From assembly GCF_007923265.1 (NCBI RefSeq), contig NZ_VOJA01000005.1:62001-126000 (forward strand): a stretch of DNA of 64,000 bases. Reading direction: 5' to 3'. The translations under genes and the position numbers were made by a program. Below the pieces are notes generated by a model. It was not told where the DNA came from, searched no databases, and was given only the letters and a program-made list of their open reading frames with translations. Positions 43,733 to 52,243 of the stretch are shown here, one piece after another (within the stretch, counting starts at the first letter, position 1; each line of letters opens with the position of its first letter). The stretch comes from Francisella salimarina (GTDB lineage Bacteria > Pseudomonadota > Gammaproteobacteria > Francisellales > Francisellaceae).

Positions 43733-44935
43733 ATGAAAACGATGTATTGGCACCGTAAATTTTTATCTAGGTATATCATCTTATTTTTAAGTATTTTTAT
43801 GATTATATCTTTATACATAGTTGAGAAAAACCTAGTTGTTGAAACTAAGGGTTACACTCAAAAATTGCAAGCAGCAGAGCTGACAGAGAAAGCATTTAAT
43901 TTGACTCAAAGATATTTTATGTCAAAAGGGTATCTATGTAGAACGATGGGTGATGTCTCTTGTACAGGACTTATAGGTTTGTCTATGACCGAGATTACTA
44001 CAGATTCTGGTGATTTGTATGCAAAAAGATCTTCTGTCAATCCTAATATGGCTGCTATTTTTGTTAGTTGGTTAAGCCAGCTCAATCTAAAAGAAGGCGA
44101 TACAGTTGCGTTACAAGAAACAGGATCGTACCCTGCATTAGATATAGCTATGTTATCAGCTATTAAGACATTGAAGCTTAAGCCTTTAATTATATTTTCA
44201 GCTGGAGCATCGCAGTTCGGTGCAAATAGACCAGGATTTACATGGCCTGACATATACAAGAACTTAGTTGAAAAAGGAGTTTTTGATTATGATGTTATAG
44301 GTATTACTTTGGGAGGTTCTCATGATAATGGTTATGGAATGACTCCTGGTGCTATACTTAAATTAAATGATGCGATAAAAAGAAATGACTTTAAGGTAAT
44401 TAATATTCCATATAAAGATTCTACAAACACTTCTGTTGCAAAGCGTCTTGAAATGTACAAAGAAGCTGCAGGCGAGAATAGTATAAAAGCTTACGTAAAT
44501 GTAGGTGGTAATATGGCTTCTATTGGTTTGAAGCAGCCAAAAGTAAAAGTTGAAGACTCTGATAAGAAGTCAAAGAAAGATAAAAAAGTAACTACTAAAA
44601 GTTCTGATGAGCAAATTATTAAACTACATAGTTTCCCTACAGGAGTAACTACTAAGCTTCCTCCTGAATATAATACAGTGAACTCTGTAGCTGTTAATTT
44701 TTTGAAAGATGATATACCTGTAGTAAATGTTAGAGATATAAACTCTAGTATCATTAAAACATATGGTATGACTTATAATCCAACTACTGTAGTTCCACCT
44801 GGACAGGGGGCTGTGTTCTCGCAGAAAAAATATAATACTACATTAGCAGCAGCATTACTTATTATTGATATTGCATTGATAGCCTTTATGGCATTTATTT
44901 CAAGAAAATATTTAATTTCTTTCAAATCAAAGTAG
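43733..44935 (+). CDS. Poly-gamma-glutamate system protein, PgsW-like third gene
   Basis: This 400-residue protein has an N-terminal membrane anchor (residues 14-30), an extracytoplasmic domain, and a second hydrophobic helix near residue 375. It lacks the metallophosphatase motifs GDxxxxR and GNHE of classical CapA/PgsA. It fits instead the PgsW-type partner seen beside capBC in some Gram-negative and fusobacterial genomes. VALQETGSYPALDIAML near residue 130 and GGSHDNGYGMTPGAILKL near 195 are notable, the first possibly forming a Ser-based site. A low-complexity Lys/Asp/Ser linker (about residues 276-297) lies before a C-terminal GMTYNP segment. Francisella annotation often calls it capA. 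Confidence 0.8.
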   Translation: MKTMYWHRKFLSRYIILFLSIFMIISLYIVEKNLVVETKGYTQKLQAAELTEKAFNLTQRYFMSKGYLCRTMGDVSCTGLIGLSMTEITTDSGDLYAKRSSVNPNMAAIFVSWLSQLNLKEGDTVALQETGSYPALDIAMLSAIKTLKLKPLIIFSAGASQFGANRPGFTWPDIYKNLVEKGVFDYDVIGITLGGSHDNGYGMTPGAILKLNDAIKRNDFKVINIPYKDSTNTSVAKRLEMYKEAAGENSIKAYVNVGGNMASIGLKQPKVKVEDSDKKSKKDKKVTTKSSDEQIIKLHSFPTGVTTKLPPEYNTVNSVAVNFLKDDIPVVNVRDINSSIIKTYGMTYNPTTVVPPGQGAVFSQKKYNTTLAAALLIIDIALIAFMAFISRKYLISFKSK

Positions 44936-45005
44936 TTATAAATTGCTTTGGCCTTTAATTCAATTTATCATTTAATTAGATATTATTAAAAAATATTTGT
45001 TAAAT

Positions 45006-47120
45006 ATGTTTTGTTTTTATAGTCTAAACCATTTAATTTCTAAATATCTTCCTATTGAAGAAAGAGTTAAGATAGCTAGAGCATATATATTCGGTGCTGA
45101 TGCTCATGAAACTCAAGTAAGAAGTTCAGGAGAGCCTTATTTTACTCACCCTGTAGCTGTAGCTTGTATACTTGCTGAGCTTCATATGGATGTTGACACT
45201 ATTATAGCCGCATTGCTACACGATGTAGTTGAAGATACTGATCATACAGCAGAGGATATTGCTAACTTATTTGGAGATAAAGTAGCAGAGCTGGTTGAAG
45301 GAGTAACTAAGCTTACACAAATTAGGCATAAAAACAAAATAGAGCAGCAAGCAGAAAATTTTCGTAAAATGCTGCTTTCGGTTACTAAAGATGTAAGAGT
45401 TATTTTTATTAAACTTGCTGATAGATTGCATAATATGAGAACATTGGCTCCACTAAAGCCAGAGAAAAAACGTAGGATATCTAAAGAGACTTTAGATGTA
45501 TTCGCTCCTCTAGCTCATAGGCTAGGTATCAACACTCTTAAAGAGCAGTTAGAAACTCTTGCATTCGAAGGGATGAATCCATATCGTTACCATATATTAG
45601 AAGAAAAAGTAAAAAAAGTAGAAAAAAATAAGGAAAAAGTTTTTCAGCAAGTTAAGGATGCATTAGTTGATAAGCTAAGTGGTATTGTTATCGATGATGG
45701 TATCAAAGCACGTAAAAAAACCTTATATAGCATTTATAATAAAATGCGTAAAAAAGGTATCTCATTTGATGAGATTATGGATATGTATGCTTATAAAGTT
45801 ATTGTTCCTAATAGAATTGATTGTTATGTTGCTCTTGGTAGAGTTCATGAGCTTTATAAGCCTATTCCTCAAAGGTTTAAAGATTATATTGCTACACCAA
45901 AAGCTAATGGCTATCGTTCGATACATACAGTTGTTTTAGGGCCATATAACATACCTTTAGAGATACAGATAAAAACAAATAATATGGATCGTCAAGCTGA
46001 GTACGGTATCGCAGCTCATTGGAGCTATAAAATAGGCGAGAAAACTGACAAAGCATTGCAAAGATGGCTTAAAAAGATATCAGATATAAATGTTTATACA
46101 GCTAGCTCGGTTGAATTCTTAGAAAATGTCAAATCAGATATATTTAGTAATGATGTGTTTGTATTTACTCCTCAAGGAGATATCGTTGAGTTACCTATTA
46201 ATTCTACATGTATAGATTTCGCTTACTTTATTCATACAGATATTGGTAATAAATCTATATCTGCTAGAGTAAATAGAAAGCCAGTACCTCTAAATTATCG
46301 CTTAAAACAGGGTGACAATATTGAAATTGTAACCTCAGCTGTTGCTGATCCTAACCCTGCTTGGTTGGAGTTTGCAGAAACTAGTAGGGCGAAATCAGCT
46401 ATAAAAGATTTCTTGAAGCAACAATATAAAAATATAGATTATATTCGAGGAAAAGATATTGTAGAAGGGGAGCTTAGATTACTTGGTGTAGACTTGAGAG
46501 AGGTCCCTAATGAAATTGTAGATGGGGCTTTATTTAATTATGAAGGAATAGATACTATAAATCGTTTTTATTTAGATACTGGGCTTGGCTTAATTGATCC
46601 TAATAATTTTATCGATTTTATTGTTAAAAACTTCAATGATATGCGTAGTGCTTATAAGAAATCATCTATGTCTAAAATACAAATTCGCTATGGAGATGAT
46701 TCACGTATAGCAGATTGTTGCTTACCATTACCAAATGATGAAATAATCGGTATTGTTAACGATGATGGCAATGTTGAGGTGCATAGAAAAAGCTGTAATG
46801 AACTTTACTCTAAAACTAAAGATGGGCAAGTAAAACAAATCAATGCTGACTGGTTTACAAATGCTGATGATGATCCTAGTTTTAGAGCTAGACTTTCTAT
46901 TACTCTCAAAAACATTCCAGGAGCTATAGCTAAGATAACGGCTACTTTTGCAAGAGAAGGAGTGAATATTAGAAGCTTTGATATGATGTTTGTTGACAAA
47001 AAGCATGCGAAACTTGCTTGTGTAGTAGTTGTCAGGAACAGAAGAGAGTTATATTTACTAATCCGTTTAGTAAGAAAAATAGATGTTTGTGCGGATATCG
47101 AGAGAATCTTGAATAAATAA
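45006..47120 (+). CDS. spoT: Bifunctional (p)ppGpp synthetase/hydrolase SpoT
   Basis: This 704-residue SpoT/Rel-type enzyme has an HD hydrolase domain with AALLHDVVEDTDHTAEDI and KLADRLHNMRTL, a synthetase domain with YSIYNKMRKKG and NGYRSIHTVVLGP, a TGS domain at about residue 385-450 (DVFVFTPQGDIVELP) and a C-terminal ACT domain (ITLKNIPGAIAKIT). The intact HDVVED metal site shows that the hydrolase is active. RelA proteins have a degenerate HD, so this is SpoT. The ATG at 45006 is preferred to the earlier in-frame TTG at 44997. It stands alone and converges on recR. Confidence 0.95.
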   Translation: MFCFYSLNHLISKYLPIEERVKIARAYIFGADAHETQVRSSGEPYFTHPVAVACILAELHMDVDTIIAALLHDVVEDTDHTAEDIANLFGDKVAELVEGVTKLTQIRHKNKIEQQAENFRKMLLSVTKDVRVIFIKLADRLHNMRTLAPLKPEKKRRISKETLDVFAPLAHRLGINTLKEQLETLAFEGMNPYRYHILEEKVKKVEKNKEKVFQQVKDALVDKLSGIVIDDGIKARKKTLYSIYNKMRKKGISFDEIMDMYAYKVIVPNRIDCYVALGRVHELYKPIPQRFKDYIATPKANGYRSIHTVVLGPYNIPLEIQIKTNNMDRQAEYGIAAHWSYKIGEKTDKALQRWLKKISDINVYTASSVEFLENVKSDIFSNDVFVFTPQGDIVELPINSTCIDFAYFIHTDIGNKSISARVNRKPVPLNYRLKQGDNIEIVTSAVADPNPAWLEFAETSRAKSAIKDFLKQQYKNIDYIRGKDIVEGELRLLGVDLREVPNEIVDGALFNYEGIDTINRFYLDTGLGLIDPNNFIDFIVKNFNDMRSAYKKSSMSKIQIRYGDDSRIADCCLPLPNDEIIGIVNDDGNVEVHRKSCNELYSKTKDGQVKQINADWFTNADDDPSFRARLSITLKNIPGAIAKITATFAREGVNIRSFDMMFVDKKHAKLACVVVVRNRRELYLLIRLVRKIDVCADIERILNK

Positions 47121-47127
47121 ATTTTAT

Positions 47128-47730
47128 TTAAATGTTAGTCCTAGCATTAAAAGCATGGATTAATGTTTGTTGGTCTAAGTATTCTAATTCACCACCAAAA
47201 GGGACACCAAATCCAATTCTAGAGATTTTTATACTTTTATCAATCATTTGGGAAATAAAGTGAGCTGTTGTCTCTCCCTCTACGGTAGGACTAATTGCCA
47301 AGATGATTTCACTGATATCTCTATCGGTAATAATTTGCTCTAAGATATCAAGTTTGAGCTCGTTTGGTCCGATACCATCAAGAGGAGATATTCTACCATT
47401 TAGTACAAAGTACTTCCCTTTGAAAAAACCAGCTTCTTCGATAGCAATCAGGTCTAGCATACTCTCAATAATACATAATTTAGATTCATCTCTACTTTGG
47501 CTACTACAAATCTGACAAATGTCTTCTTCTGTAAGAGATTGGCAATATTTACATTTTTTGATGTTTTCAGCCGCATCTAAGAGTGAGTTAGCAATTGCAA
47601 CAGCCGTTTCTGGAGACTTATCAAGCAGGTGTAAAGTGAGTCTTTGTGATGATTTTTTACCAATAGTTGGTAATTTACGTAAAGACTCCATTACAGCAGT
47701 GATTTTAGGAGAGAATATCTTACTGTCCAT
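47128..47730 (-). CDS. recR: Recombination mediator RecR
   Basis: This 200-residue RecR has an N-terminal helix-hairpin-helix (LPTIGKKSSQRLTLHLL), a four-Cys zinc site CKYCQSLTEEDICQICSS near residue 57, and a Toprim domain with CIIESMLDLIAIEE and LNGRISPLDGIGP. RecR with RecO loads RecA onto SSB-covered DNA. It overlaps ybaB as TAATG, the usual ybaB-recR coupling. dnaX, which often precedes this pair, is absent and murG takes its place. Confidence 0.96.
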   Translation of the reverse strand: MDSKIFSPKITAVMESLRKLPTIGKKSSQRLTLHLLDKSPETAVAIANSLLDAAENIKKCKYCQSLTEEDICQICSSQSRDESKLCIIESMLDLIAIEEAGFFKGKYFVLNGRISPLDGIGPNELKLDILEQIITDRDISEIILAISPTVEGETTAHFISQMIDKSIKISRIGFGVPFGGELEYLDQQTLIHAFNARTNI

Positions 47731-48065
47731 TATTTAAAAGGGAAGTTAAATCCATTAGGTAAATCTATACCGGCATCCTTTGCCATTTTACCAATATCTG
47801 CAGAAGATGAGTCACTTTCTACTTTTTTCACTGCACTATTTATCGCTGCTGCGATTAGGTCTTCTAGCATTTCTTTATCTTCCGACAGTAGAGAGTCATC
47901 TATAGTGACTTTTTTAACATCATACTTACCAGTCATTATTATGCTAACAAGTCCAGCTCCAGATTCACCAGTTACTTCCATATTTTCACGCTCTTCTTGA
48001 GCTTTTTTCATTTGTTCTTGCATTTTTTGAGCTTGCTGCATTAGCTTTGACATATCAAAGTTCAT
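47730..48065 (-). CDS. ybaB: YbaB/EbfC nucleoid-associated protein
   Basis: This 111-residue protein begins NFDMSKLMQQAQKMQEQMKK, the usual coiled-coil helix, then ENMEVTGESGAGLVSIIMTG and VKKVTIDDSLL, standard YbaB text. It dimerises and binds DNA without clear sequence specificity. It is coupled to recR by an overlapping TAATG and sits 9 bases downstream of murG. Confidence 0.95.
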   Translation of the reverse strand: MNFDMSKLMQQAQKMQEQMKKAQEERENMEVTGESGAGLVSIIMTGKYDVKKVTIDDSLLSEDKEMLEDLIAAAINSAVKKVESDSSSADIGKMAKDAGIDLPNGFNFPFK

Positions 48066-48074
48066 TTTTAATCC

Positions 48075-49190
48075 TTATTTTTTATTCAAAATTTCTTCTA
48101 CAGATCTTAATATCTGTTCACTAGAGTCTTTTATCAATGTTTTTTTTGCTTTTTCTGATAATTCTTGGAGTTTATTTTTATCATCATAAAGTGGCTTTAT
48201 TATATCTATTAAATTCTCTAAAGTCATTTGATCTTGTCTGAGACAGAATCCTGCGTGATTCTTTACCATAGTTTGAGCATTAAAAAACTGGTGATCATCT
48301 ACAGCTGATGGTAATGGTATAAATATTGCGGGGACGCCAGCTATAGCAGATTCTGAAACAGTTAGAGCTCCTGCTCGACAAATTAGTATGTCAGCCCACT
48401 CGTAAGCTTCGGTCATATTTGTTATATATGCAGATATATCCTTAATATGACCTTGAGGTACTTTGTCATAGCTCTTTTTAGTGGCTTCAAAAGATAGCTT
48501 ACCTGTTTGGTGCCATACATTTATGTTTATCTTTTGTTTAGCAGTATTTATAATTAGCTCTGGTATAATCTCATTTATACTTTTAGCTCCTTGACTGCCT
48601 CCTAAAATAAGAAGATTTAATTCACTGTTTTTAGTTATATTTTTTACTTTACTATTAAGATTAACAATATCGTCTCTAACAGGGTTACCAACAATCTTTG
48701 TTTTTGCCATCTGTTTAGAATTAAGTCGTTGATGTATATCCTGTATCTCGAAGGCTAAGCATATTTTTGTTGCAAGTTTAGCTAGTATTCTGTTGGTTAA
48801 GCCAATTTTTGCATTTTGTTCATGTATTATTATAGGAATATTTTTTTGTGCAGCAGCTAGGCATATAGGCCCAGATACATAACCTCCAAAACCTATAACT
48901 AAGTCTATTTTTAGTTTTTTGAGTATCTTACGTGCTTTTAGAGTGCTTGATATAAGTTTAAATGGAAAAGTTATTTTTCTTATAATCCCTTTGCCTCTCA
49001 CTCCAGAAGATTTAATATGTTGCATGTTAAAGTGTGTAGGTACAATTTCTGCCTCCATACTATTAGGAGTTCCAACCCATATCACATTAGCTTCGTATTT
49101 TCTTAATAGTTCAGCTACTGCAAGAGCTGGATATATATGTCCACCGGTACCGCCAGCGGTAATAATTATGTTTTTGTTTTTCAAGCTCAT
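48075..49190 (-). CDS. murG: UDP-GlcNAc:lipid I N-acetylglucosaminyltransferase
   Basis: This 371-residue GT28 MurG makes lipid II on the inner face of the cytoplasmic membrane. It has the N-terminal [17 protein letters not shown] loop near residue 13, [16 protein letters not shown] near 95, [15 protein letters not shown] near 195 and [18 protein letters not shown] near 255, all standard. It is followed by ybaB-recR in one transcript. The rest of the division-and-cell-wall cluster usually found with murG is absent here. Confidence 0.96.
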   Translation of the reverse strand: MSLKNKNIIITAGGTGGHIYPALAVAELLRKYEANVIWVGTPNSMEAEIVPTHFNMQHIKSSGVRGKGIIRKITFPFKLISSTLKARKILKKLKIDLVIGFGGYVSGPICLAAAQKNIPIIIHEQNAKIGLTNRILAKLATKICLAFEIQDIHQRLNSKQMAKTKIVGNPVRDDIVNLNSKVKNITKNSELNLLILGGSQGAKSINEIIPELIINTAKQKININVWHQTGKLSFEATKKSYDKVPQGHIKDISAYITNMTEAYEWADILICRAGALTVSESAIAGVPAIFIPLPSAVDDHQFFNAQTMVKNHAGFCLRQDQMTLENLIDIIKPLYDDKNKLQELSEKAKKTLIKDSSEQILRSVEEILNKK

Positions 49191-49295
49191 AAATACCTAC
49201 AAATTAACTTTTGATTTTCAAATTAATTTTAAAGGATTTTTATGTTATTATCATCTATTAGCTAAAATATAAAGATGTTTTGTTAAAGAGGAATT

Positions 49296-49676
49296 ATGGC
49301 TGAAATAAATCAAAACTACTTATACACAGACTCTAACTTATGGGTTGAAATCAGGGGTAATACTGCAAGAGTAGGAATAGATGATTATTCTCAAAATGAG
49401 TTTGGAGAAATCGTTTATGTTGATTTGCCTAAATTAGGTAATCAATATTCAAAAGATGATGAAATTTGTGTAATAGAATCTGTTAAAACGGCATCAGATA
49501 TTTATACACCTCTATCAGGGAAGATTATAAGTATAAATAAAGAGTTGATAGATAATCCAAAGTTGATTAACCAATCGTGTTATATAAAGGGATGGTTGTT
49601 TGAAATTGAGATGTCTCAACCTGGAGAGGCTGAAGAATTATTACTCCCTGAAGATTACAGGAGTCATGTTGAATAA
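49296..49676 (+). CDS. gcvH: Orphan glycine cleavage system H protein
   Basis: This 126-residue lipoyl carrier protein has IRGNTARVGIDDYSQNEFGEIVYVDLP-type text and the lipoylation site in VIESVKTASDIYTPLSG, Lys near residue 68. It carries the aminomethyl group between GcvP and GcvT. Neither gcvP nor gcvT is near, and a small secreted protein overlaps its end. It may be a second H protein used for lipoate relay. An AGAGGAAT site precedes the ATG. It ends with acidic PGEAEELLLP, normal for the family. Confidence 0.9.
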   Translation: MAEINQNYLYTDSNLWVEIRGNTARVGIDDYSQNEFGEIVYVDLPKLGNQYSKDDEICVIESVKTASDIYTPLSGKIISINKELIDNPKLINQSCYIKGWLFEIEMSQPGEAEELLLPEDYRSHVE

Positions 49677-49962
49677 ACTCTTTTTATTTATTTCTATATT
49701 TTTACTTATATCATCTGGTCAAGCTAGTGATGAATACCTTAATTATTGCAAAATATATAATCCTAAAAAAGGTATAGAGTATGAAACTCATACCAAAATA
49801 TCTTTAGACTTTTGTCTTTACTATTTAGATAAGTGTAACAAGAAATATAATAATAAGTGCAATGCAAAAATGAATGGTTATCAGGGTCTATATAATACGA
49901 ATAGTGCATTGGCAACAATGCACCTTATATATCGTGATAATCTAGATAATCATAATAGCTAA
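49666..49962 (+). CDS. Small secreted cysteine-containing protein
   Basis: This 98-residue protein starts at ATG 49666, inside the last codons of gcvH in another frame, behind a strong CAGGAG site. A longer upstream extension of this frame is a shadow of gcvH. The first 20 residues are a signal peptide (MLNKLFLFISIFLLISSGQA), and the mature part holds four Cys, in NYCKIYNP, DFCLYYLDKC and NNKCNAKMNG. Two disulfides are likely. I do not recognise the family. Confidence 0.6.
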   Translation: MLNKLFLFISIFLLISSGQASDEYLNYCKIYNPKKGIEYETHTKISLDFCLYYLDKCNKKYNNKCNAKMNGYQGLYNTNSALATMHLIYRDNLDNHNS

Positions 49963-50015
49963 TAAGAGCTATGTGAATATGAATAATTTTATATGTGGTT
50001 ACAAAGATCTAAGAA

Positions 50016-51803
50016 TTATTTTATTACACAAGATATGTTGTTTAAGTCACCACTGACCAGATATGTAACACTTGTTTGGTTGTTTGTAGGTAATGGACAT
50101 TTTATGTATGCAGAGCTGTCATTACCTTTAGATGTAGTAGTTTTATTCCAAGGGGTAATGGTTATCTGATTATTAGCTAGATTTATATTTCCTAGGCTGC
50201 TAGACCATGCTCGTGCAGTTACAGTATCATCTGAATTAACTTGATAGAAAGGAGTATTCGCGTTGATAGTAACATTTATTTCTTTGTCGACTACAGGAGG
50301 TGTATCTCCTGAGTCTTCTGAATTTGTTACTTTAATATCGAGATCTTTCTGCCAAGCTTCAGCTCCAGGTATTTCACTAGAAATAACAATTTTATAATTT
50401 CCGGCTTTGATATTGCCTATCTGTAGTGCTAAGTTATATGTATCCATTGGAGATATTTCAATATCTGATTTTCTATAAACTTGATTACCATTTTGATCTT
50501 GCAATACAATAGATACATTTGCGTTAGCTGAACTGTGAGACATTATTTTAGCATTTATATATAGTTTATTGTCAGATCCAACGCTATATTCACTATTGAA
50601 GTCCATCAAATGCAGTTCATTTTTAACATTTTGATCTGCTTGCTGATAGTAGAAACTAATTTGACTATATGGCTTGTTAGCAGTTTGATAAACATAAACA
50701 GCGTTATTATTTGGAACAACATCATTGTTTTCATTTTTAACACCTGCGATAACATGATTATCTAAGTCAGTAGCGCTAAGAGTATTTATCTTATTTGTTA
50801 GCTGTGTAAATAAATCACTTGTGCTCATAGCTTTTGGTACCGTTAGCAAAGGATATTCATACATAGTACCATCTTTGAACAGTTGTAAAGTGATCTTATC
50901 GCCTTCTTTAATATTTAAAGGGTTGATGGTGAATTTAGTTGCCTCTATTGGAAACTTATCTGTAGGATCATTTTGTTGTTTATGGTCTCTAACGTATTCC
51001 CATGGTCCCCACTGTCCAGCACCAGGCTTTTGCCCAGGATTTACATACCATTTGTTTTGATATATTTTATTTTCAAAGATGACCTCTGTTCCTGGTGTTG
51101 GATAAGATTTAGCAGGATCGTATATAGGAATACTAGATTCACCTGAATTATCATCAGGGTTGGTAGTATCACCATTTGGTAAGATAACAGATCCAGCAGG
51201 CTTGTCGTTTGTAAAGTCTAAGTCTAATAAATTGTAAAAACTCATTCTCGTGTCATCTACATCCCATTCAGCCATTATAATTTGATAACCTGATCTACTA
51301 GGTAGTGTACAAGTAAATGTTAGACCCTCCTGAGGTGGCTGGTTAGGAGCTATCCATGTTGGTTGTGGGTTGTAGCAATTTAGAGGTTGCTCTTCAAAAC
51401 TGTCACGTGTAAGTAATTTGTCTGGATCCCAATTAGGCTTAGTTATATAGAATTTGAAATGCTTAGATTTGTGATTAGCTGTAAAGAACCATTTTATTTG
51501 TAGTGGTTGTCCTGGACGCACTACAGTTTTTGCCCAGCGACTTTGCTCTTGCTCATCTAATGGTTCAAAACCTGCCACATCAGCACTACCTATATTATTA
51601 TCTAAAGCACCTAAGTTGAATAATCCATCTGCTTGTTCAATTGACTGAGGTTCGTACTGAGCACGAGCTCCACAATTTTTATTTTTCCCTTCTTTGCATA
51701 ACAGCGCACGAGAAGCTGGACTTTCAACATATCCGTGTGAGTAAGCTTGTGTGCTTGCTAATAAAATTAGCCCGGTAGTCAAAGTGATTTTATTAAGTTT
51801 CAT
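50016..51803 (-). CDS. Secreted chitin-active lytic polysaccharide monooxygenase with CBM5/12
   Basis: This 595-residue exported protein has a signal peptide ending at AYS (residue 22), so mature residue 1 is His23 of HGYVESPASRALLC. His23 and His111 (FFTANHKSKHFKFYI) form the copper histidine brace of AA10 LPMOs, which oxidatively cleave chitin. A CBM5/12 chitin-binding module follows near residue 225-270 with NKWYVNPGQKPGAGQWG. Next come domains resembling GbpA domains 2 and 3 and a C-terminal beta domain. The TAAGGAGTC site precedes the ATG. Secreted chitin-binding CbpA of F. novicida is the likely counterpart, from memory. Confidence 0.9.
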   Translation of the reverse strand: MKLNKITLTTGLILLASTQAYSHGYVESPASRALLCKEGKNKNCGARAQYEPQSIEQADGLFNLGALDNNIGSADVAGFEPLDEQEQSRWAKTVVRPGQPLQIKWFFTANHKSKHFKFYITKPNWDPDKLLTRDSFEEQPLNCYNPQPTWIAPNQPPQEGLTFTCTLPSRSGYQIIMAEWDVDDTRMSFYNLLDLDFTNDKPAGSVILPNGDTTNPDDNSGESSIPIYDPAKSYPTPGTEVIFENKIYQNKWYVNPGQKPGAGQWGPWEYVRDHKQQNDPTDKFPIEATKFTINPLNIKEGDKITLQLFKDGTMYEYPLLTVPKAMSTSDLFTQLTNKINTLSATDLDNHVIAGVKNENNDVVPNNNAVYVYQTANKPYSQISFYYQQADQNVKNELHLMDFNSEYSVGSDNKLYINAKIMSHSSANANVSIVLQDQNGNQVYRKSDIEISPMDTYNLALQIGNIKAGNYKIVISSEIPGAEAWQKDLDIKVTNSEDSGDTPPVVDKEINVTINANTPFYQVNSDDTVTARAWSSSLGNINLANNQITITPWNKTTTSKGNDSSAYIKCPLPTNNQTSVTYLVSGDLNNISCVIK

Positions 51804-52243
51804 AATAAGACTCCTTATCTACATTATCTAATAACACAGATATCAATAAAATACCTGCATTTCTATATTATCAATTACTAAAAGTAAATTGAAATGCCTG
51901 TGTATTAATACTTTCGGGTTACAGAAAATTAATAAAAAGGACTTTTAAATTAAAAATTAATGAATATTGTGACTAGTTAATTTATACCTTTAATTTTTAT
52001 TTAATAAAGAGGGATTTTATAAAATATCAATTGACTTGAGGTTATAAATTTAAACTTTGCATAAGTTTATATTATGGTTTTAGGTATGTTGATAATATTA
52101 TTATATGTTGAAATTGTTAGAGTAGACTTGTGTCAAATTATATTCCATGAATTGATTATTAATTTACATAGCAAAGCCTATAACATATAATAAACGCTAT
52201 AAAATTTTCGATAACTTTATTAAACAGATAAGACTTAGTAGAT
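51804..52243. other. 440-base intergenic region between the LPMO and thrS
   Basis: This gap holds the promoter and leader of the LPMO gene on one side and of thrS on the other. It is over 80% A+T with no convincing open frame, RNA gene or terminator. TTGACT at 52031-52036 lacks a well-spaced -10 box. No T-box or thrS operator-like stem was recognised by eye. Confidence 0.4.
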
